A program made the position numbers and the translations under genes. A stretch of DNA of 57,723 nt from Natrarchaeobius oligotrophus. GTDB lineage: Archaea; Halobacteriota; Halobacteria; Halobacteriales; Natrialbaceae. Below are positions 26,804 through 36,799 of this stretch, in pieces (position 1 is the stretch's first letter; every line of letters starts with the position of its first letter). Under the pieces are notes generated by a model. The model had not been told where the DNA came from. It saw only the letters and a list, made by a program, of their open reading frames with translations, and ran no database searches. The stretch lies in contig NZ_REFZ01000020.1 in assembly GCF_003841465.1 (NCBI RefSeq), positions 1-57,723 of the forward strand, given 5' to 3'.

Positions 26804-27421
26804 ATGTCACTGACTGCGGGCGTCGTCGCCGTCCAGGGCGACGTCGAAGAACACGCGGATGCCATCGAACGGGCGGCCCGCGAGCGCGAGATTCCCCTCA
26901 CCGTGCGCGAAATTCGCACGTCGGGGATCGTCCCCGACTGCGATCTCCTCGCGATGCCCGGCGGCGAGTCGACGACCATCTCGCGGCTGCTCCGCCGCGA
27001 GGGAATCGCACCCGAGATTCGGGCGCACGTCGAGGCGGAGAAACCGCTGCTCGCCACCTGCGCCGGACTGATCGTCGCCTCGAGCGGCGCGGGCGACGAC
27101 CGCGTCGACGAACTCGGAGTGCTCGACGTCTCGGTCGAGCGCAACGCCTTCGGTCGACAGCGCGACAGCTTCGAAGCGCCGCTTTCGGTCGACGGACTCG
27201 AGGAGCCGTATCCGGCCGTCTTCATCCGCGCGCCGGTCATCGACGAGGTCGGCGACGCCGACGTGGTGGCGTCGTGGGACGGCCGACCAGTCGCGGTACG
27301 CGACGGCCCGGTCGTCGGCACCTCGTTTCACCCGGAGTTGACGCCCGACAGCCGCCTTCACGGGCTGGCGCTCTTCGAAAACGACGACGCGACGATCCCG
27401 ACGCTCGAGCGAAGCGCGTGA
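26804..27421 (+). CDS. pdxT: Pyridoxal 5'-phosphate synthase glutaminase subunit
   Basis: 205 residues. A class I glutamine amidotransferase releasing ammonia for the PdxS synthase in the DXP-independent vitamin B6 pathway. Signatures: AGVVAVQGDVEEHADA, LLAMPGGESTTISRLL, the nucleophile Cys in ATCAGLIVAS, RNAFGRQRDSFEAPL, and the His-Glu pair in GTSFHPELTPD. pdxS is not in the window. ATG 26804 lies 27 nt after a CTTTTTGA element. Next gene is a bifunctional-nuclease-like protein, not obviously related. Confidence 0.95.
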   Translation: MSLTAGVVAVQGDVEEHADAIERAAREREIPLTVREIRTSGIVPDCDLLAMPGGESTTISRLLRREGIAPEIRAHVEAEKPLLATCAGLIVASSGAGDDRVDELGVLDVSVERNAFGRQRDSFEAPLSVDGLEEPYPAVFIRAPVIDEVGDADVVASWDGRPVAVRDGPVVGTSFHPELTPDSRLHGLALFENDDATIPTLERSA

Positions 27422-27516
27422 CCGCGAGCGCGAACCGTCGATCCGCCGTTCGTACGCGTCGTCTGCATGCATGCGCGACCGGACCTGTTTTCCCCCCTGC
27501 ACACGATTGTCGTGGT

Positions 27517-27984
27517 ATGCAGGCATCCATCGACGCCATCCGGGTCGCGGGAACCCCCCAGGGGCCGGTCCCGGTGGTCGTTCTCGCCGTCGACGACGAG
27601 GACGACGTCGTCCCCATCTTCATCGGATTCAACGAGGCGACCAGCATCGCGCGCGGCCTCGAGGCCGAGGACATCGGCCGGCCGCTGACCCACGACCTGT
27701 TGCTCGACGTGGTCGAGGAACTGGGCTGTCGGATCGACCGCGTCGTGGTCAACGAGATCGAAGCCCGCGACGACGGCCGCGGCGGCACCTACATCGCAGA
27801 CCTCCACGTTCAGACGCCCCGCGGCGAGACCGTCATCGACGCCCGCCCCAGCGACTCGCTCGCGCTCGCCGCCCGGACGAACGCGCCGATCGAGGTGACG
27901 GCGGACGTCTTCGAGAGCGGCCGAGACGACAGCGAGAAGTTCGAGGAGTTACAAGACATCCGCGCCGTCTCCGGTGAGTTATAG
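27517..27984 (+). CDS. Bifunctional nuclease (BFN/DUF151) family protein
   Basis: 155 residues. The BFN domain pattern is visible: VPIFIGFNEATSIARGLE, RPLTHDLLLDVVEELG, YIADLHVQ, and the motif IDARPSDSLALAARTNAPI near residue 115. Plant and bacterial homologs have reported nuclease activity, but the archaeal role is not known. The ATG of hisE is the very next base after its stop, so they form an operon. Confidence 0.9.
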   Translation: MQASIDAIRVAGTPQGPVPVVVLAVDDEDDVVPIFIGFNEATSIARGLEAEDIGRPLTHDLLLDVVEELGCRIDRVVVNEIEARDDGRGGTYIADLHVQTPRGETVIDARPSDSLALAARTNAPIEVTADVFESGRDDSEKFEELQDIRAVSGEL

Positions 27985-28269
27985 ATGGACGACGTACTCG
28001 ACGACCTGTTCGCCGTGATCGAAGATCGCAAGGAAACGCTGCCCGAGGGATCGTACACCGCCTCGCTGTTCACCCACGAGAAAGGCGAGAACGCGGTGCT
28101 CGAAAAGCTCGGCGAGGAGACGACGGAGCTCGTCATCGCGGCCAAAGACGACGACGACGACGAAGTCGCCTACGAGGCGGCGGACATCGTCTACCACCTG
28201 CTGGTGTTGCTTTCGATGAAGGAGATGGACCTCGAGGACCTCCGGACCGAACTCGAGGCGCGTCGGTAG
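27985..28269 (+). CDS. hisE: Phosphoribosyl-ATP pyrophosphatase
   Basis: 94 residues, a MazG-like all-alpha enzyme removing pyrophosphate from PR-ATP in histidine biosynthesis. Recognisable segments are LFAVIEDRKETLPEGSYTASLF, the GEETTELVIAAKDDDDDEVAYEAADIVYHLLVLL core with the EExxE and ExxD metal ligands, and LEDLRTELEARR. The stand-alone HisE (not fused to HisI) is the haloarchaeal form. It directly follows the BFN gene with no gap. Confidence 0.95.
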   Translation: MDDVLDDLFAVIEDRKETLPEGSYTASLFTHEKGENAVLEKLGEETTELVIAAKDDDDDEVAYEAADIVYHLLVLLSMKEMDLEDLRTELEARR

Positions 28270-28581
28270 CGCCGTCGGCGCGACGGTCGCCCGAGATGAA
28301 TGTTCTCCGACATGTGAGACACCAGATTTGTATACCGATGGCGTGTATCGACGGACGACGTCGGCCTGGTCCCCTCCCGACGCGGTCGCCTCGAGCGCCC
28401 GTCTGCGGGTGCGTCCTCGGTTCGAACGGTCGCACGCGCGATCGGCGTCGCACGGACGGACCGGGTCGAAACCCTGAGACGGTCCGCTGTCCGTGCGTTC
28501 CGGCCACAGCCGCACCCGGTTTGCGGTTGTACCGGGACGTCGAGACGCCGGACCGAACGAACTCCCGCACACGATCCAGGA
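28270..28581. other. Intergenic region with hairpin repeat
   Basis: This 312-bp gap separates hisE from the DUF4129 operon. It contains hairpin repeat A copy 4 (28476-28536). TTTGTATACC near 28329 is AT-rich and TATA-like but far from the next start. No gene or RNA recognised. Confidence 0.45.
28476..28536 (+). repeat. Hairpin repeat family A, copy 4
   Basis: GAGACGGTCCGCTGTCCGTG followed by the stem-loop CCGGCCACAGCCGC...GCGGTTGTACCGG. It lies 46 bp upstream of the DUF4129 gene start, so unlike copies 1 and 6 it is not at a gene end. Confidence 0.6.
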
Positions 28582-30807
28582 ATGCCCGCCGACGATCCGC
28601 CGGACGAACCGACAGCCGGTCGAGCCTACCGGCAGGTGTCGTTCGTCCTCCTCGCGGCGGCCGCGCTCGTGATCGCGTCCCTGTTTGCACCCGCGATGGC
28701 CGGCCACGTCGGGGACGGTGCCGATCCAGCCGGCGACGTTCCATCGGATCCCGACGGCGAACCGGACGACTCGTTCGACTGGACGGAGCTGCTCGAGTGG
28801 CTCGATCTCGACTGGTTCGACGATCCCGAACCCGCCGACCCTGCGTGTACGATCTGGCTGGACGACGATCCGGTTCCCGGTCGCGAGTTGACGGCGACGA
28901 TCCACGACCGGGACGGACCGATCGTCGACGCGCCGGTGTGGTTCAACGACCACGACGTGGGACAAACGGACGAGAGCGGACGGGTGGCGGGCGAGATCCC
29001 GTACGAGACCGAACTCGTCGTCCGGGTCGGCACCGGCGAGGACGGCGAGTGTCGGGCGATCGAAACGACGACCGGGTTCGACTCGAGCGACCTCGGATTC
29101 GACGACGATGCGGCCGATCTCGACTCCCTTGCGACCGCTATCGACTCGAGCGACCTCGGCGCGTCCGCGTCGCTTGGGGGCGTTCCGTCGACCGATCGCT
29201 TCGAGACGGTTCAGTCCGAGACGCCGTCGGGCAACGCCACGGCCGAGTACGAGATCGACGGCGCACTTTCGATCGGAATCCACGGCTCAGCCTATCCGGG
29301 TGAACCGGTGACGATCGCGGCGGACGTCCAGGGAACGCCCGTACAGTCGGCGACCGTCGCCGTCGACGGAGAGCCGGTCGGGGAGACGGACGACGACGGA
29401 ACGCTCGAGGTGACGGTCCCCGACGACGGCTCGGACCGCGTCGCGATCACCGTCTCGCGCGGCGAGTTCGAACGAACGGCGACGCTCGACGTGCTGTTGC
29501 TCGAGGCGCGGATCGTCCCCGACGGGCTCGCGCCGGTCCCCGGGAGCGACGGGAGCGTCGTGGCAGAGATCGCCGGCGAACCGGTCGAAGACGCGACCGT
29601 CGCCGTCGACGACGACCGTCGCGGAACGACCGACGCCGAGGGACGGGCGGCGATCGACGTGCCGCTCGATCCGACGGCGACCGTGACGGTCAGCACCGAC
29701 GACCAGACCGCGAGCACCACGCTCCTCGGCTCATACGGCGGACCGGTGCTCGCGTTCGTCGCGTTCGTCGCGGGAGCCGCCGCCGTCGGCCACCGGACGC
29801 ACGGCGGTCGCGGCTCGCTGGGAGTCGTGGCCGCGACCGGCGTGGCCGTCGTCGCGCTGATCCTCGAGGCGTTTTCCGGCCCGCTCGTCGCGCTTTTTGC
29901 CGTCGTCGTCCCGCTTGCGACCGCGCTCGCGTACGTCGCGGTGCGATCCGACGGGAGGGTACGCGACGCGATCCCATCGCCAGGGGACGGTCACCGACTG
30001 CTCGAGCGCGTCGTGGGCGGACTCCTCCGGTTCGTCGACGCCCTCGAGTCGCTGCTGGATCGAGTTCGGTCGCTGCTGGGAGCGGCCTGGATCCGGCTCA
30101 CCTCGTTGCCTCGATCCGTGACGGGGCTCGCGAGCGCCCTCGCCGCCCGCCTCGAATCGATCGCTCGCGGCTCGGCCGTCGTGGCGCTGCGGTGGCTCGG
30201 CGCGCTCCGGCGGCTTCGCGGCCGGACGATCGCCGCTTGCTGCGGTGGCGCGCTCCTCGTCGCCGGCAGCTACGTCGCCGTCGGTCATCGGGTTGCGGCC
30301 GCGGTCGCGGTCGCGCTCCTGGTGGCGGCGGCTGTCGCTCGCGCGTTCGATCGCGAAGAGCCCGAGCCGACGGCGTCCGAAGCGGGTGTGAACGACGAAT
30401 CGCCGACCGACCGCGCCGGGGAGCAGCCGGAGGAAGGGGCAGTCGTGACGCTTCGCGACGTGTGGCGCTCGTTCGCTCGCGAGGTCGATCCGCGGCGGTG
30501 GCGGACGCGGACGCCGGGGGAGATCGAACGACGGGCGCTCGAGCAGGGATACCCTCCCGAACCCGTGCGCGAACTGACGTCGCTGTTTCGGGCGGTCGAG
30601 TACGGCGACCGCCCCCGCTCTCGGACCGTCCGCTCGAGCGCGACCGCCGCCGCCGAGCGGATCGCGGCCGCGCGGCCGAACGACGACGGCGGCGAAAACG
30701 GATCGGACTCGCCGGATTCGTCGAAGGGAGACGACGCTCGTCCCGTCGCGGACGCGACGATATCCGACCGACCGACCGAGTCTCAGCCGGAGGGGATCGA
30801 GCGGTGA
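28582..30807 (+). CDS. Multi-domain membrane protein with Ig-like repeats and C-terminal DUF4129
   Basis: 741 residues. Signal/anchor helix at about 20-40, then an acidic extracytoplasmic region with an acidic stretch (residues ~60-80) and two carboxypeptidase-regulatory-like beta units (VDGEPVGETDDDGTLEVTV, VDDDRRGTTDAEGRAAIDV). A block of about six helices follows (390-590). The cytoplasmic end has the DUF4129 core TLRDVWRSFAREVDP...RTPGEIERRALEQGYP. DUF4129 normally follows a transglutaminase domain; none is visible here. It is the first gene of a four-gene operon; its TGA overlaps the GTG of the next gene (GTGA). Confidence 0.85.
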   Translation: MPADDPPDEPTAGRAYRQVSFVLLAAAALVIASLFAPAMAGHVGDGADPAGDVPSDPDGEPDDSFDWTELLEWLDLDWFDDPEPADPACTIWLDDDPVPGRELTATIHDRDGPIVDAPVWFNDHDVGQTDESGRVAGEIPYETELVVRVGTGEDGECRAIETTTGFDSSDLGFDDDAADLDSLATAIDSSDLGASASLGGVPSTDRFETVQSETPSGNATAEYEIDGALSIGIHGSAYPGEPVTIAADVQGTPVQSATVAVDGEPVGETDDDGTLEVTVPDDGSDRVAITVSRGEFERTATLDVLLLEARIVPDGLAPVPGSDGSVVAEIAGEPVEDATVAVDDDRRGTTDAEGRAAIDVPLDPTATVTVSTDDQTASTTLLGSYGGPVLAFVAFVAGAAAVGHRTHGGRGSLGVVAATGVAVVALILEAFSGPLVALFAVVVPLATALAYVAVRSDGRVRDAIPSPGDGHRLLERVVGGLLRFVDALESLLDRVRSLLGAAWIRLTSLPRSVTGLASALAARLESIARGSAVVALRWLGALRRLRGRTIAACCGGALLVAGSYVAVGHRVAAAVAVALLVAAAVARAFDREEPEPTASEAGVNDESPTDRAGEQPEEGAVVTLRDVWRSFAREVDPRRWRTRTPGEIERRALEQGYPPEPVRELTSLFRAVEYGDRPRSRTVRSSATAAAERIAAARPNDDGGENGSDSPDSSKGDDARPVADATISDRPTESQPEGIER

Positions 30808-33119
30808 CGTCCGTTCGTCGGCTCGCCGTCGGCCTCGTCGGCATCGCGTTCGTCGCGATCGGCGTGGCGGCCGCCGTCGCCGGTTCAGACGACGCACAGT
30901 CCGTCGGCGCGACAGTCGCCGCGACGGCGCTCGCGCTGCTCGCGTTCTGTGTCGCCCTCTGGAAGGTTCGCGGCGCGCTCGAGGCCGACGGCGACGCGCC
31001 CGCCGTTCCCTGGGCACCGGACGAGCCGTTCGCGGAACCGGCACCCGAACGCACCGATCGCGATCCGCTGCTTTCGAGCGACGAGCTCGCGAGCGTGATC
31101 GAAGCGGCCGGCGCGACGGCCCGCGCGGAGGGAACCGTCGACGACGGACTCGCCGTCGCCCGCCCGCACCTTCGAACGGCGCTTCTGGAGGCGCTGGTCG
31201 CGGGTGGAAACTCGCGGTCGACCGCGGAAGCGACGCTCGCGGACGGCTCCTGGACCGACGACGAGGTCGCCGCGGCCGTCCTCGACGAGGGAATTCGCGC
31301 CCCGGATCGGCGATTCCGCGAGCGGGTGGTGGCGTGGCTGTTTCCCGAGCGCGTCGTCCGCCGACGAATCGCCCGGACGATGGACGCGGTCGCCGCCGCC
31401 GCAAACGACGCGATACCGGTCGTCGCGGGTCAGAACGCACCCCGGACCGTTCCGGTCGTCGCGCCCGGGCTGGCGGAACTGGTCCGTGGTGCGGACGGAC
31501 GGCTCCAGCGCGCGGTCGATCCGCGCGCGACGGCCCGCGGTCCCCGGCCGCCTCGAGTCCGCCTCGGTCGGTCGGACGACCGGTCCGAGGGGACGGACGA
31601 CGAGCAACCCGGACGACGCGACGACGGGGCGGACGAGTCGGACGAATCGCCCCTCGAGTCGGTCGTCACGACTCGACAGCGTCGCTGGCGGGGGGCGGTG
31701 GCGGCCGCGATCGTCCTCGTCGGGATCGGCGTCGCGAGCCGGAACGGTGTCTTGCTGCTCGGTTCGATCGTCCCGCTGTCGTACGTGGCCTACGGCGCGC
31801 TGTCGCCGCCGGTCGTTCCGACCGGGCTCTCCGTCCGGCGATCGATCTCGCCGACGCCTGCGCCGCCGGGCCGACCGGTCACCGTCGCGCTCTCGCTGAC
31901 CAACGCCTCCGACCGGACGCTGTCCGACGTCCGCCTGGCCGACGGCGTTCCCGGGGAACTCGCCGTCCACGAGGGATCGCCGCGCGGCGCTGCGACGCTC
32001 GAGCCGGGCGAATCCCTCTCGATCGAGTACGTCGTGGTCGCGCGCCGCGGCGACTACGAGTTCGATCCCCCCCAGGTCCGGATCCGAGGGCTCGGCGCCG
32101 GAGCGGTCACGACCGCGACGCCGACGACGGCCGGCGACGACGCGCTCCGCTGTCGGCTCGATACGAACGCGCCGCCCCTCGAGCGGACGGGGACCGACCG
32201 CGTGGGTCAGCTGTCGACGGATCGACCCGGCGAGGGGGTCACGTTCCACTCGACTCGCGAGTACCGGCCCGACGATCCGGCGGATCGAATCGACTGGCGA
32301 CAGTACGCCAAACGCGGCACGCTCGCGACCGTCGACTACGAGCGCAGCGTCGCCGCGACGGTCGTGCTGGTCGTCGACGCGCGCGAACCGAACCGGGTCG
32401 TCGCCGGCCCCGGCCAGCCGACGGCGGTCGAACTGTCGGCCTACGCGGCGACCCGAACGCTGTCCGACCTGCTCCGACGCGGCCACGAGGTCGCTGTCGC
32501 CGCGATCGGCCTCGAGGGTCCGGGTCCGGCCGGTCTCCACTGGCTCGCCCCCGGATCCGGCCGCGTTCACCGATCGCGCGCGCTCGAACTACTCCGGACG
32601 GCGACCGACGAAGCGAATCGGCCGACGGCCGATCCCTCGACGGAGCCGTCTCCGCTCGCCTCGACCCGGACCTCGAACTGGAAACGGACGACCGAAGCGG
32701 CGACCGACGGGGCCGACTCGGCCGGCGGCGACCGGTCCGTCGAAACGACGGCTCCCGACGCACAGATCGGACGGCTGCTCCGGCTCGCACCGGCGGGAGC
32801 ACAGCTCGTGTTGTACTCGCCGGGGCTCGACGAGTACCTCCTCGAGGCGGTCGAAACCTGGCGCTCGGACGAACTGGCGGTCTCGCTCGTGTCACCCGAC
32901 GTCGTTCCCGAAAACACCGTCAGCGGACAGTACGCACAGATCGAAAGGCGGACGCGTCTCGCGCGCTGTCGATCCCGGGGCACACGGACCGTCGACTGGC
33001 GGCGAGGAACGCCGCTCCCGCTGATCGTCGAGTACGCCGTCGCGGCCGAATCGCGGCTCCCAACGGATCGACTCGCGACCGGCTCGAGTGCACCGCCCGG
33101 TGCCGGGGGTGATGGCTGA
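30804..33119 (+). CDS. DUF58-domain protein with N-terminal DUF7269-like membrane region
   Basis: 771 residues from GTG 30804. Part 1 (1-260): two helices ([39 protein letters not shown]) then a soluble helical section, resembling haloarchaeal DUF7269 proteins. Part 2 (290-760): two more helices, a beta-rich section ([21 protein letters not shown]) and the DUF58 signature [22 protein letters not shown], which resembles vWA domains. The two parts are usually separate genes in relatives, so this looks like a fusion (family names from memory). DUF58 proteins work with MoxR ATPases. It overlaps both neighbouring genes. Confidence 0.82.
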   Translation: MTSVRRLAVGLVGIAFVAIGVAAAVAGSDDAQSVGATVAATALALLAFCVALWKVRGALEADGDAPAVPWAPDEPFAEPAPERTDRDPLLSSDELASVIEAAGATARAEGTVDDGLAVARPHLRTALLEALVAGGNSRSTAEATLADGSWTDDEVAAAVLDEGIRAPDRRFRERVVAWLFPERVVRRRIARTMDAVAAAANDAIPVVAGQNAPRTVPVVAPGLAELVRGADGRLQRAVDPRATARGPRPPRVRLGRSDDRSEGTDDEQPGRRDDGADESDESPLESVVTTRQRRWRGAVAAAIVLVGIGVASRNGVLLLGSIVPLSYVAYGALSPPVVPTGLSVRRSISPTPAPPGRPVTVALSLTNASDRTLSDVRLADGVPGELAVHEGSPRGAATLEPGESLSIEYVVVARRGDYEFDPPQVRIRGLGAGAVTTATPTTAGDDALRCRLDTNAPPLERTGTDRVGQLSTDRPGEGVTFHSTREYRPDDPADRIDWRQYAKRGTLATVDYERSVAATVVLVVDAREPNRVVAGPGQPTAVELSAYAATRTLSDLLRRGHEVAVAAIGLEGPGPAGLHWLAPGSGRVHRSRALELLRTATDEANRPTADPSTEPSPLASTRTSNWKRTTEAATDGADSAGGDRSVETTAPDAQIGRLLRLAPAGAQLVLYSPGLDEYLLEAVETWRSDELAVSLVSPDVVPENTVSGQYAQIERRTRLARCRSRGTRTVDWRRGTPLPLIVEYAVAAESRLPTDRLATGSSAPPGAGGDG

Positions 33120-34582
33120 TGTCGCTCGCCGGTCCGCGCCTCGACCGCCCGTCGGCGATCGGCGACGAGGGGCGACCACGGGCGACGAGCCTCGGAATCG
33201 CAACGCTCGCCGTCGTCGTCCCCGCGATCGCTGCCGGCTTCGTCGTCGGCGAGCCGACGCTGGTGACGGCGCTCGCAACCGTCGTCGGATTGGCCGTGGC
33301 GGGAATCGCGCTCCTCGAGCGATCGGGATTCGTCGAACTGTTCGTGGGTCACGCGTTCGTCGTGACGTTCGGCTCCGCGTTCGCGCTGCTGGTCGTCATC
33401 GCGCCGTTTTTCGGCACGCTCGGCGTCGCAGTTTCGGGGTTATCCCTGGCGCTTTTCGGCGTCGCGATGGCCTGGGCGGACGTCGGCGGGAGCGAACTCA
33501 CGCGAGCCGTCGTCGGCTGCGGGCTGACGTACGGCTCGCTGCTCTGTTCGTTCGTCGCCGTCGGAGTCACGGTCGGTCTCGCGGTGCTGGCGCTGGTGGT
33601 TCTGGGCGCCGTGACCGGGGCGTCGACGCCGATCGGTGCGCTCGCCGGATTCCTGCTCGTCGCGATCGGAACCGGCTGTTCGCTCGCGCTTTCGCTTCGG
33701 TTGCTTCCGTTCCGTCAACTGACCCCGCGGAGTCGACGTTCTCGCGTCGAACGGCGGCTGCGAACCGCGGGATGGACGATCGGGATTGCGACGCTCGGGG
33801 CGTTCGTTCTGCTCGTCGCGGTGGTCGGTTTGCTCGTCGCCGGCCCGCTCTCCGACGGATCGCTCGGCGTTTCGATTCTCGACGCGATCCTGTCGGCGCT
33901 CTCGTCCGTGGTCGTCGTCGGATCGGTCGCCGCGGTCGGTCTCGCCAGTCTGCTCGCGGGGGTAACGGCGGCCGGCGTCCGACTGCTCACTCGTCGACCC
34001 GGTCCCGACGCGACCCGGTGGAGCGCCGCGGTCGCCGTCGGCTTCGTGCTCGTGTGTCTCGCCGTCGCGGCGACGGTGCTGGTGTTCGCCGGCGCGGCCG
34101 TCGGCAATCCGCTGGTCGTCGTCGGCGTCGGAACGATGGCATCGGTCGTAGCCACGCTCTTGCTGGTCGGTCCGATCGCGTTCGCCGTCCTGATCGGCGC
34201 GTTCGCAGTCGGCGTCGCGCTGCGTCTGGTCCCCGACCGCGCGGGTGGACCGACGCTCGCCGCGGTCGGGCTCGTCATCGCGGCGATCGCGCTCTCGTGG
34301 CACGACCCGACGCTGACGTTCGTCTGTCTCGCCGGGAGCGCGCTCGTCTGGGACGTCTCGACGTACGGACTCGGGCTCACCGCGGAACTCGGACACCTCC
34401 CGGAAACTCGCCGTCTCGAGCTGTTCCACGGCCTGCTCTCGGTCGCCGTCGCAGTCGGCGCCGTTCTCGTCGCGATCGGCCTCCAGACGGTTCGAGGGGG
34501 GATCGCCGGAACCGCCGCGCCCATCGCGCTCGTCGCGGTCGGCGTCGGCGCGCTCGTCCTGTTGCTCCCGCTTCGCGGCTGA
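33119..34582 (+). CDS. Polytopic membrane protein of the MoxR/DUF58 operon (DUF7519-like)
   Basis: 487 residues, almost entirely transmembrane with roughly 12-13 helices and short loops, for example [36 protein letters not shown] and [14 protein letters not shown]. Its ATG overlaps the stop of the DUF58 gene (TGATG). Position and topology match the membrane gene found in haloarchaeal MoxR operons; the DUF7519 name is from memory. It has no enzyme motif. It could form the membrane platform for MoxR-dependent assembly. Confidence 0.78.
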   Translation: MSLAGPRLDRPSAIGDEGRPRATSLGIATLAVVVPAIAAGFVVGEPTLVTALATVVGLAVAGIALLERSGFVELFVGHAFVVTFGSAFALLVVIAPFFGTLGVAVSGLSLALFGVAMAWADVGGSELTRAVVGCGLTYGSLLCSFVAVGVTVGLAVLALVVLGAVTGASTPIGALAGFLLVAIGTGCSLALSLRLLPFRQLTPRSRRSRVERRLRTAGWTIGIATLGAFVLLVAVVGLLVAGPLSDGSLGVSILDAILSALSSVVVVGSVAAVGLASLLAGVTAAGVRLLTRRPGPDATRWSAAVAVGFVLVCLAVAATVLVFAGAAVGNPLVVVGVGTMASVVATLLLVGPIAFAVLIGAFAVGVALRLVPDRAGGPTLAAVGLVIAAIALSWHDPTLTFVCLAGSALVWDVSTYGLGLTAELGHLPETRRLELFHGLLSVAVAVGAVLVAIGLQTVRGGIAGTAAPIALVAVGVGALVLLLPLRG

Positions 34583-34659
34583 CGGCTGTGCGGAGCCCGT
34601 CCGCGCCGACAGATGCCAGCGAAGCGAGGCTTCTTGAACGTCTAGCTCGACTGTCCGAT

Positions 34660-35805
34660 ATGGACGAATCGAACGTGACGCCGGAGGAGGGTTCGAGGGC
34701 CGTCCGCGCGGTTCTCGAGCGCGTCGAGGACGCCGCCGTCGTCGACCGTCGCGTGCTCCACGCGATCTTCTCGGCGATACTGGCCCGCGGACACGTCTTG
34801 CTCGAGGACGTGCCCGGAACGGGAAAGACGGTAACCGCGCGCGTCGTCGCCGAATCGATGGGCCTCGAGTTCACCCGGATCCAGTTCACGCCCGACCTGC
34901 TTCCTTCGGACGTGACCGGGTCGACGGTGTACGACGAACACGCCGGCGAGTTCGAGTTCGCGAGGGGCCCCGTCTTCTCGAACGTCGTCCTCGCGGACGA
35001 GATCAACCGCGCGCCCCCGAAGACCCAGGCGGCGCTGCTCGAGGCGATGGAAGAACGCCAGGTCAGCGTCGACGGGACGACCTACGACCTCCCTCGCCCG
35101 TTCGTCGTCATCGCGACCCAGAATCCGATCGAACAGGAGGGGACCTTCCGGCTCCCGGAGGCCCAGCGCGATCGGTTCAGCGTCAAGACCTCGCTCGGCT
35201 ATCCCGACGTCGACGGCGAGCTGGGGCTGCTCGAGCGTCGGGCGAACCGCCGGACGCTCGCCCCCAGCGTCGAGCCGGCGATCACGCCGAACTCGGTTCG
35301 CGTTCTCCAGTCGCTGACCGAGGCCGTCGAGGTCGATCGGGGCGTCAGACGGTACATCGTCGAACTCGCGCGCTCGACCCGACGAGACGAGCGGACCGAG
35401 ATCGGCGTCTCCCCCCGGGGGGTCCAGCGGGTGTTCGAAGCCGCTCGAGCGGCCGCCGTCGTCGACGGCCGGACGTACGTCGCGCCCGACGACGTCAAGC
35501 GCCTCGCGGAACAGACGATGGCCCACCGGATCGTCCTGACGACCGAAGCGACCGTCGAGGGGGTCGACGAACGCGACGTCGTCGGGGACGCCCTCGATTC
35601 GGTCGACGTTCCGGCCGTCTCGCCGGACGCACCCGGTACCGAACCGGACGAACTGGCCGAGCCGAGCGATCGGTCGAACGAGTGCGATCGGCCGTCCCGA
35701 GAACGAGCCGATTCCCTACCCGACGACGACGCGTCGGCCGGCGTCGATCCGCAACCGTGGGTGGATTCCCCCCTCGAGTCGGAGTCGGACGCGGGACCGA
35801 ACTGA
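34660..35805 (+). CDS. MoxR-family AAA+ ATPase
   Basis: 381 residues. Walker A VPGTGKT is at about residues 54-60, Walker [13 protein letters not shown] near 112, and the sensor-1 region [24 protein letters not shown] near 155; ISPRGVQ-type sensor 2 appears as [11 protein letters not shown]. MoxR ATPases insert cofactors or act as chaperones for vWA/DUF58 partners. The last ~60 residues are an acidic low-complexity tail. It follows the DUF7519-like gene after 77 bp. Its TGA is the first codon of repeat C copy 2. Confidence 0.95.
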   Translation: MDESNVTPEEGSRAVRAVLERVEDAAVVDRRVLHAIFSAILARGHVLLEDVPGTGKTVTARVVAESMGLEFTRIQFTPDLLPSDVTGSTVYDEHAGEFEFARGPVFSNVVLADEINRAPPKTQAALLEAMEERQVSVDGTTYDLPRPFVVIATQNPIEQEGTFRLPEAQRDRFSVKTSLGYPDVDGELGLLERRANRRTLAPSVEPAITPNSVRVLQSLTEAVEVDRGVRRYIVELARSTRRDERTEIGVSPRGVQRVFEAARAAAVVDGRTYVAPDDVKRLAEQTMAHRIVLTTEATVEGVDERDVVGDALDSVDVPAVSPDAPGTEPDELAEPSDRSNECDRPSRERADSLPDDDASAGVDPQPWVDSPLESESDAGPN

Positions 35806-35839
35806 TAGGGATTAGCGTAAACCCTCGTACTTTCCAGTG
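35803..35839 (+). repeat. Repeat family C (TGATAGGGA), copy 2
   Basis: TGATAGGGATTAGCGTAAAC...TTTCCAGTG starts exactly on the MoxR stop codon, as copy 1 does on the phosphate permease stop codon. It marks the left edge of the AT-rich island. Confidence 0.5.
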
Positions 35840-35857
35840 TGGCAGGTCACAGATATG

Positions 35858-35900
35858 TTGAAATCGCCGTGCAAAATATAGAGGGTGAATGCAGCACGAC
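35858..35900 (+). repeat. Island palindrome family D, copy 1 (diverged)
   Basis: TTGAAATCGCCGTGC followed by GAGGGTGAATGCAGCACGAC. The left arm AAATCGCCGTGC recurs at 37281. Confidence 0.5.
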
Positions 35901-36002
35901 GGCTCTGTTTGTTTCATACCGAAATCAGTGAACCATCCGCACACTACACGTGCGAAATGAGCGCTGAACAGCCCATCAAAAATAAAACATATTCAGAATA
36001 TC

Positions 36003-36031
36003 GTGCTGAATACACAGCGCGAATGTAGCAC
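36003..36031 (+). repeat. Island palindrome family D, copy 2
   Basis: GTGCTGAATACACAGCGC then GAATGTAGCAC. The arms GTGCT/AGCAC are exactly complementary. A nearly identical copy lies inverted at 37415-37443. Confidence 0.65.
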
Positions 36032-36159
36032 GGGCTAACTGGCGATCTGCGGGGCTAGTGATCACCAGCACAGACAGAGAATGCAACGTGATTTTCTCTG
36101 TTAGAATAATAGGATTAATAATGATGGTAGGAGAAGGTATTTATACGGGGTGTCAAAGC

Positions 36160-36414
36160 ATGGGCGCAAATAAAATACCGAATAAGGCCGATAGCAGTGA
36201 GGAATTGTATGAATGTCGAAATTGTGGTGAAAATCTTCCAAAAGACGTTGATGAATGCCCTAACTGTAACCGGCAAGAGGTTGCGTACTACGTATTGGAG
36301 ATGGGCAGTAGTGAAGAATTGTACGAATGTCGAAATTGTGGTGGAAAATATACGATGAATTTTAATAACTGTCCTAACTGTGGCCGGCAAGAGATTGCAT
36401 ACTATCGATTCTAA
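36160..36414 (+). CDS. Tandem zinc-ribbon protein, AT-rich, internally duplicated
   Basis: 84 residues from ATG 36160 (MGANKIPNKAD). Two 38-residue units each begin SSEELYECRNCG and end CPNC.RQE(V/I)AYY, so each has a C-x2-C...C-x2-C zinc-ribbon knuckle. The units are nearly identical at DNA level over long stretches (36194 on and 36308 on, 114 nt apart), which implies a recent duplication. Codons use A/T at third positions far more than neighbours, suggesting transfer. Upstream in-frame starts at 36058 and 36121 exist, but a TTTATA box at about 36140 favours a later start. Likely nucleic-acid or protein binding; function unknown. Confidence 0.65.
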   Translation: MGANKIPNKADSSEELYECRNCGENLPKDVDECPNCNRQEVAYYVLEMGSSEELYECRNCGGKYTMNFNNCPNCGRQEIAYYRF

Positions 36415-36799
36415 GCGCTCTATATGGGGGATTTAGAGAAGAGGGGGGCTCTGACAGTTTCGTTATAGCCATTAGTAAGTGGCGTTCAATTGATTTTCCG
36501 ATTCAGACCCACTCTATTGGAAGAAACAATGTAATCTGCTATCTCTATCCTCTGGATCGGCCACGGCATTTATGGCAATGATCAGATAGTTCTGGTAGTG
36601 TGTGCTGAACTCAGGGCGCGAATGTTGCACGAAATCAGACTCGGTCAGCGAGGAGAGGATCAGTCAGTAGAGGTCGTAGATGTCACGCCGTAAATTGCAA
36701 GTTTCCTGTTATCTGTCAAAGCCGACGCGCTGAAGACAGCGATTTCGCGTCCTTTCCAGTGAAACAATTATCTCCTCTCCCAGCGTGCTACATATTGCC
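36415..36799. other. AT-rich non-coding stretch between island genes
   Basis: Contains palindrome copy 3 (36602-36630) and the promoter region of the cupin gene (CAATTATC near 36766). No open frame with coding character was found on either strand. Confidence 0.45.
36602..36630 (+). repeat. Island palindrome family D, copy 3
   Basis: GTGCTGAACTCAGGGCGC then GAATGTTGCAC; three or four differences from copy 2, with the terminal arms kept. Confidence 0.6.

Larger units (their letters stand above)
35840..36159. other. AT-rich non-coding stretch before the zinc-ribbon gene
   Basis: Contains palindrome copies 1 and 2 and a TATA-like TTTATA at about 36140-36145 that can drive the zinc-ribbon gene. 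Start codons at 36058, 36121 and 36124 are in frame with it but precede or overlap the promoter. No separate gene seen. Confidence 0.45.
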
